NCBI RefSeq assembly: GCF_007860015.1
Contig: NZ_SJPS01000001.1
Location: 186,001 to 250,000, forward strand
Reading direction: 5' to 3'
Source: Bythopirellula polymerisocia
GTDB taxonomy: Bacteria > Planctomycetota > Planctomycetia > Pirellulales > Lacipirellulaceae
Length of the DNA: 64,000 bases
A program made the position numbers and the translations under genes. This document shows positions 60,528 to 64,000 of this stretch, piece after piece. Positions within the stretch are counted from its first letter, which is position 1, and each line of letters opens with the position of its first letter. The notes under the pieces are model-generated. The model worked only from the letters and a program-made list of their open reading frames with translations. It had not been told where the DNA came from and ran no database searches.

Positions 60528-62210
60528 CTAATCTCCCGCGACAAAATTAGTGCGCCTGGGGTCGGCCACTCCGATCAATTTGCCAGATTTCTCAACCTGA
60601 ATTGCATTGCCTCCCCCGAAATAATGACCATTGCGAGGGTAACGTTTTGTTTTCCACCCCAGGTCGGCCAGTTCTTGATCCCAACTGGCCGGGGCATCGT
60701 CTTCAAACTCCATCAGATTGAACGGCTGCTTTGCCGTCACGGGCCGCATCAGGTGAAACCGAGGTGCCGCAAAGGTTTGCTCCAGAGTCTTTCCACGGTC
60801 AAAAAACTGCCACAACAACTGGGTCGTCGTCGTTGGAATTCGTTGCCCCCCGGGGATTCCTAACGTCAACACCGCCCGGTCCCCCTGCGTGACCAGGATC
60901 GGAGCGATTGTGCTGCGAGCCCGTTTACCAGCAGCTACGTGATTGACGTTCTCCGGATCGTGAATGGAAAAATTACTAAGACTGTCGTTAAGCAAAAAGC
61001 CTGTACCGGGGGCTACCACTGCTGCCCCGAAATGCAAACTCAGGGATTGTGTCAGGCTCACCATATTGCCTGCTGCGTCGGCCACGACCAGATGAGTTGT
61101 GCTCGCTGATGGTAAGCCATCAGCAGCCGCTTCTACATTCTTAGTTTTGGGATAGGGGTTTTGCGGATCGACCTTTTGAGCTGCGGCAGCCAGTCGCACG
61201 GCGGACTCCGGAGTGAGCAGCGCCTCGGCTGCACTGCGAGAGGTCTCCGCATCGCCAATCTGATCTTGAATCTCTGGATAGAGACCTAAGTAAGTCCGGC
61301 CCATTCGGTTCGCATAGGTCAGAAAACCTGCTTCCGCTGCAAGTGGCGGTTGTTGCTCCATTGCTTCGAGTGCTGCAAGGACGGTGGCTCCACCGGTAAG
61401 TGGAGGGGGACAAGAATAAATCTGGTGTCCCCGATAATCGATCACGAGCGGATCGCCGAATTCAGCTCGATAGTTGCGAAAATCGTCTAGCGACATGGCT
61501 GAGCCGGCTCTCTGGGCCGCTCGTACAATACTCTCGGCCGTCGCCCCCTCGTAAAAAGCCCGTCCGCCTTGATCACCAATCACCCGGAGCGTAGCCGCCA
61601 GATCCGCATTTTTGAGTCGTGCCCCCACCGGAGGCAGTTCGCCTTTATAGAGATAAAGGTCCGACGCCTCGGAATCTTTCTGCAAGTCAGCGACATGCGA
61701 CTTATAGAGCCCTTGCATCGTCGCATCGATCTCTATGCCCGCCTCGGCCAACTCTGCAGCGGGTTCAACCAATTCCTGCCAGGGTTTGGATCCCCAACGC
61801 TCGTAAGCCTCATCGAGTCCGGCAGCGAGTCCGGGCACTCCCACCGCAAGATATCCGTGCTCACGTTGATCTTTCGAAAGCCCTCGAAAGGCCTCGGCAT
61901 CCAACTCGGCAGGTGAAGAACATAGTGCGACGATGGAATACACTTTTCCTGTTGCTGCTTCGCGGTAGAGCAGGATCAGTTTGCCTCCCAAGCCTGAACC
62001 GTATGGCTCAGTGACTCCGACGGCCAGCGACGTGGCAATTGCCGCATCGATCACATTGCCTCCGTTGCGTAAGACTTCTAGTCCAACGGCAGTGGCGGAA
62101 GGGTGCCCACTGGCGACGGCATACTTCTCGGCCTCGACCTCCTGCTGAGCATTGGCACTCGCAATAGAAAACACGATTATGAACATCACGAACAGCTTCG
62201 CGAAAGTCAT
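60528..62210 (-). CDS. ggt: Gamma-glutamyltranspeptidase
   Basis: A 560-residue periplasmic or exported Ntn-hydrolase that cleaves glutathione and gamma-glutamyl compounds. The signal peptide is KLFVMFIIVFSIASANAQ. The family start is intact (ASGHPSATAVGLEVLRNGGNVIDAAIATSLAVGVTEPYGSGLGG). The autoprocessing site and N-terminal nucleophile Thr of the small subunit lies in LPSASTTHLVVADAAGNMVSLTQSLSLHFGA, and the end has LTLGIPGGQRIPTTTTQLLWQF and FGGGNAIQV. ATG 62210 is preferred over the TTG at 62222. It lies upstream of the M14 carboxypeptidase gene on the same strand, so both could degrade peptides outside the cytoplasm. Confidence 0.92.
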   Translation of the reverse strand: MTFAKLFVMFIIVFSIASANAQQEVEAEKYAVASGHPSATAVGLEVLRNGGNVIDAAIATSLAVGVTEPYGSGLGGKLILLYREAATGKVYSIVALCSSPAELDAEAFRGLSKDQREHGYLAVGVPGLAAGLDEAYERWGSKPWQELVEPAAELAEAGIEIDATMQGLYKSHVADLQKDSEASDLYLYKGELPPVGARLKNADLAATLRVIGDQGGRAFYEGATAESIVRAAQRAGSAMSLDDFRNYRAEFGDPLVIDYRGHQIYSCPPPLTGGATVLAALEAMEQQPPLAAEAGFLTYANRMGRTYLGLYPEIQDQIGDAETSRSAAEALLTPESAVRLAAAAQKVDPQNPYPKTKNVEAAADGLPSASTTHLVVADAAGNMVSLTQSLSLHFGAAVVAPGTGFLLNDSLSNFSIHDPENVNHVAAGKRARSTIAPILVTQGDRAVLTLGIPGGQRIPTTTTQLLWQFFDRGKTLEQTFAAPRFHLMRPVTAKQPFNLMEFEDDAPASWDQELADLGWKTKRYPRNGHYFGGGNAIQVEKSGKLIGVADPRRTNFVAGD

Positions 62211-62243
62211 TTCTAGTCCCAAAACTAATTGTTGAGTTACTCT

Positions 62244-62330
62244 GTAGGCCGGAACGAGTTATACGAGTTCCGGCATTGCAGTGCTAATTGTGACATTCTG
62301 CCGGAACTCGCGTTGCTGGTTCCGGCCTAC
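62244..62330. repeat. Nested inverted repeat of GTAGGCCGGAAC type
   Basis: GTAGGCCGGAAC at 62244-62255 pairs with GTTCCGGCCTAC at 62319-62330, and inside it CGAGTTCCGGCA at 62264-62275 pairs with TGCCGGAACTCG at 62299-62310; each arm is perfect over 12 bases. The whole 87-base unit can form a long cruciform. The palindromic, intergenic, REP-like form suggests a dispersed non-autonomous element. It lies upstream of ggt. Confidence 0.75.
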
Positions 62331-62339
62331 AATTCAAAC

Positions 62340-62367
62340 GGGGCTTCGTGCAATTGCGCGAAGCCCC
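62340..62367 (-). terminator. Hairpin after the 62414-63217 gene
   Basis: GGGGCTTCG pairs perfectly with CGAAGCCCC around a ten-base loop. On the minus strand it lies 46 bases after the stop of the PEP-CTERM gene and is followed by GTTTGAATT, a weak T-rich tract, so it may work as a terminator. Confidence 0.55.
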
Positions 62368-62413
62368 GAATGGTGAAGCATAAATCAACTAGATCAGATG
62401 AAATCTAAATGAA

Positions 62414-63217
62414 CTAGCCTCTTTGACGACGACCCACTATCCCAACGAGTCCCAAAGCAATCAAAGCTAAGGAAGCCGGCTCAGGGATAACCGACACTGC
62501 AAAACGATCTATTAGCAGTCTATCGCCTGTAAAATCTTCGTTGATAACTAGGCGAACGGATTCAATGCCGCGGCTTGGATCTAGAGCACCCGAGCCAGCA
62601 GAGATGAATGACGCACCATTGTCTGAGGAATAGAACAGCTCCATAGTGCTGGCACTCAGATTCAAGTCGAGCATAGTCAAGAGATTTCCGCTACTTCCAA
62701 AAGTGACCGTTGGTGTGTCGGACGAGCCGGTACCGACCGCATTGCCCACCAACTCTACTGCCGTAGCGGAAGTGCGCGTAAAAAAGATCTCACCAGTAAC
62801 AAAAGTGGATCTTGGGTCGAACTGAATCAACGACAAGCGAAATTCTTCATCCTGTGCCGCGTCATAGACATTCTCATCGAAGGCCCAAGACACATCGAAC
62901 AACCCGATCACACGCCCGGAAGCAATGCCTGCAATATCGACGTAGTTACTCCCGAAATCAGTATTGTTTTTTCCAGAAGCATCAAGTTGACCCGAACCGT
63001 TTGTAACTACATTGTCAGTATCAGGAGAATCGGAGTCAAAAGACTGACCGCCCGCCGCGGAGTTGACTGTGTTAGGAATCTGGGTGCCGCTGGCATCGCC
63101 GAACTGGAAGTCGGTCACGATCGTGCCGCTATTGAAATCATCCAAGATGGTCGCCTCCGCCACGGAAGCGGCGCAAACCAACGCACAGGCAAGTGAAAAA
63201 CTACATAACTGCTTCAT
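62414..63217 (-). CDS. PEP-CTERM exported protein with beta-sandwich domain
   Basis: A 267-residue protein: signal peptide (CSFSLACALVCAASVAEA), a beta-rich domain of about 210 residues, then IPEPASLALIALGLVGIVGRRQRG, a classical PEP-CTERM sorting signal (PEP box, hydrophobic helix, Arg-rich end). The domain has the same order of landmarks as both halves of the double PEP-CTERM protein: FGSNYVDIAGIASG, a Trp-Phe segment (VSWAFDENV), EEFRLSLIQFD and AVELVGNAVGTGSSD, so all are paralogues. No catalytic motif is seen. ATG 63217 has AGGGGAATG upstream. An exosortase is expected elsewhere in the genome. It is divergent from the DUF1559 gene with about 350 bases between. Confidence 0.82.
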   Translation of the reverse strand: MKQLCSFSLACALVCAASVAEATILDDFNSGTIVTDFQFGDASGTQIPNTVNSAAGGQSFDSDSPDTDNVVTNGSGQLDASGKNNTDFGSNYVDIAGIASGRVIGLFDVSWAFDENVYDAAQDEEFRLSLIQFDPRSTFVTGEIFFTRTSATAVELVGNAVGTGSSDTPTVTFGSSGNLLTMLDLNLSASTMELFYSSDNGASFISAGSGALDPSRGIESVRLVINEDFTGDRLLIDRFAVSVIPEPASLALIALGLVGIVGRRQRG

Positions 63218-63438
63218 TAGACATTCCCCTAAGATGACGGAAACCCTGATCTTGCCCAATCGACCCTCGATTGTTGGCAAGAATCCAAAGTACGACGAAA
63301 CTTACGCACCTTGCAGTTTAGCCACTTTGTGTCGGGTACGCCAAAGAATTCAGCCAAAAATTGCAAAAAACAGCCTTCCGAGTCGACTGGGGTATCCGGA
63401 CCCGGCCAGAGATTTTAGCCAACCCTAGGAGGTAGTTC

Positions 63439-63636
63439 ATGCTTTTTCCCGATTATTTGTCGAAGAACAATTGTGCCTGGTGTCGTAAATTCGTACAATC
63501 CAAGATGGTCCGCACTTTGGGTCACCCGCCTGCAATTGTTCTTTCTGCACGTTTGTTCAGGGGAGATAGCCGCAATGGTTCGTCGCATAGCCCGTTCGCG
63601 AGCGTTTCGTTCGCGCCTCGCTTTCACTTTGGTTGA
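63439..63636 (+). CDS. Possible small protein or leader peptide before the DUF1559 gene
   Basis: ATG 63439 is preceded at five bases by AGGAGGT (63427-63433), the strongest ribosome-binding sequence in this stretch, and opens a 65-codon frame starting [18 protein letters not shown]. The frame overlaps the start of the DUF1559 gene in another frame and ends at 63636. The peptide resembles nothing I know and turns low-complexity where it overlaps the next gene. It may be a real small protein or a leader that brings ribosomes to the downstream start. Confidence is low. Confidence 0.25.
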   Translation: MLFPDYLSKNNCAWCRKFVQSKMVRTLGHPPAIVLSARLFRGDSRNGSSHSPFASVSFAPRFHFG

Positions 63637-64000
63637 GCTCTTGGTGGTGATCGCCATCATCGGTGTTTTGGTCGCCCTCTTGTTGCCAGCCATCCAAGCC
63701 GCTCGCGAAGCGGCAAGACGCTCCCAGTGTGTGAACAATTTACACAATATAGCACTGGCAACCCACAATTTTGCCAGTGCTCGAGGCACCCTTCCCCCTG
63801 GCGATGTTCGCGACCCATTCTTCAATGGTGGATCGCAGATTAAATCGATGTATAGCTGGATCACGCTAATCATGCCTTATATTGAAGAGGCGAACGCTCA
63901 AGGAATCATGGATTGGACCCAAGGATTAGAAGTCAATCAAAATTCATCCACTCCAGCGCATCATATTTTTTTGAAGACCTTTGCTTGCCCCTCTGAAGTG
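63575..64000 (+). CDS. DUF1559 prepilin-like protein, cut off by the window end
   Basis: The visible 142 codons start [11 protein letters not shown] and continue with a type IV pilin-like N-terminus: basic residues, then [40 protein letters not shown], with the conserved Glu at the fifth position of the mature part. The following [22 protein letters not shown] and CPSE are marks of the DUF1559 (SBP_bac_10-type) family, which is greatly expanded in planctomycetes. The members are probably exported through a type II secretion or pilus-like machinery; the role is unknown. AGGGGAGATA precedes ATG 63575. The 3' end lies outside the window. Confidence 0.93.
   Translation, partial: MVRRIARSRAFRSRLAFTLVELLVVIAIIGVLVALLLPAIQAAREAARRSQCVNNLHNIALATHNFASARGTLPPGDVRDPFFNGGSQIKSMYSWITLIMPYIEEANAQGIMDWTQGLEVNQNSSTPAHHIFLKTFACPSEV

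Noticed and set aside
63415..63873. 152-codon minus-strand frame over the DUF1559 start
   Set aside because: It is antisense to a clear prepilin-like N-terminus and shows no features of its own.
1..64000. CRISPR arrays, rRNA or tRNA genes, prophage
   Set aside because: No regularly spaced repeats, no conserved rRNA segments, no cloverleaf candidates and no phage structural genes were seen; a dedicated tRNA search was not possible.

Overview
The window reads as a chromosomal segment of a planctomycete, probably from the Pirellulales side of the phylum. The basis is the combination of PEP-CTERM proteins with dockerin-like repeats, a DUF1559-type prepilin-like protein ([14 protein letters not shown]), a tetrahydromethanopterin-linked formyltransferase, HEXXH DUF1570-like secreted proteins and KdsB. 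This is inference from gene content; no species is claimed. I saw no rRNA, tRNA, CRISPR array or intact insertion sequence.

Layout. 1-5.9 kb: an L-arabinose operon, araB (cut by the window edge), araD, araA and a sodium/solute symporter. 6-13.8 kb, mostly minus strand: secreted HEXXH protein, four-S1-domain protein, amidohydrolase coupled to formylmethanofuran:H4MPT formyltransferase, a secretin-like (STN) protein, a small unknown protein and Bcp peroxiredoxin. 13.9-24.3 kb: core genes rsfS, argS, rpsA (clear promoter and terminator), a primary-type sigma factor, cstA, trxB and asnS. 24.3-25.4 kb: a higBA toxin-antitoxin module lying between the asnS 3' end and an imperfect duplicate of that end, together with the remnant tail of a PEP-CTERM gene. 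25.4-35.5 kb: a membrane protein, a nucleotide-sugar reductase-like protein, GT2 glycosyltransferase, methyltransferase, two tandem GT-C-like membrane proteins, kdsB and glmS, suggesting envelope glycan synthesis.

35.8-48.7 kb is accessory and partly decayed. It holds a frameshifted SDR, an FAD monooxygenase, a PYROXD2/CrtO-like oxidoreductase, an amidase fragment, and a sigma-54 activator divergent from a redox/detoxification operon (AhpD-like, SnoaL/DUF1348-like, PNPOx-like, isochorismatase-like, azoreductase). That operon has a well-formed -24/-12 promoter and palindromic upstream sites, and contains the 3' stub of an alpha/beta hydrolase. It is followed by a secreted Lon/S16-type protease whose frame is broken by one base.

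48.7-64 kb: an alpha/beta-hydrolase-like protein without its serine, an HlyD-ABC exporter, a PfkB kinase, then a secreted-protein region: a double PEP-CTERM protein made by stop-codon loss, an M14 carboxypeptidase with the same dockerin/PEP module, gamma-glutamyltranspeptidase, another PEP-CTERM protein and the start of a DUF1559 protein. Several families of intergenic inverted repeats are scattered through the window, and some reach into predicted N-termini.
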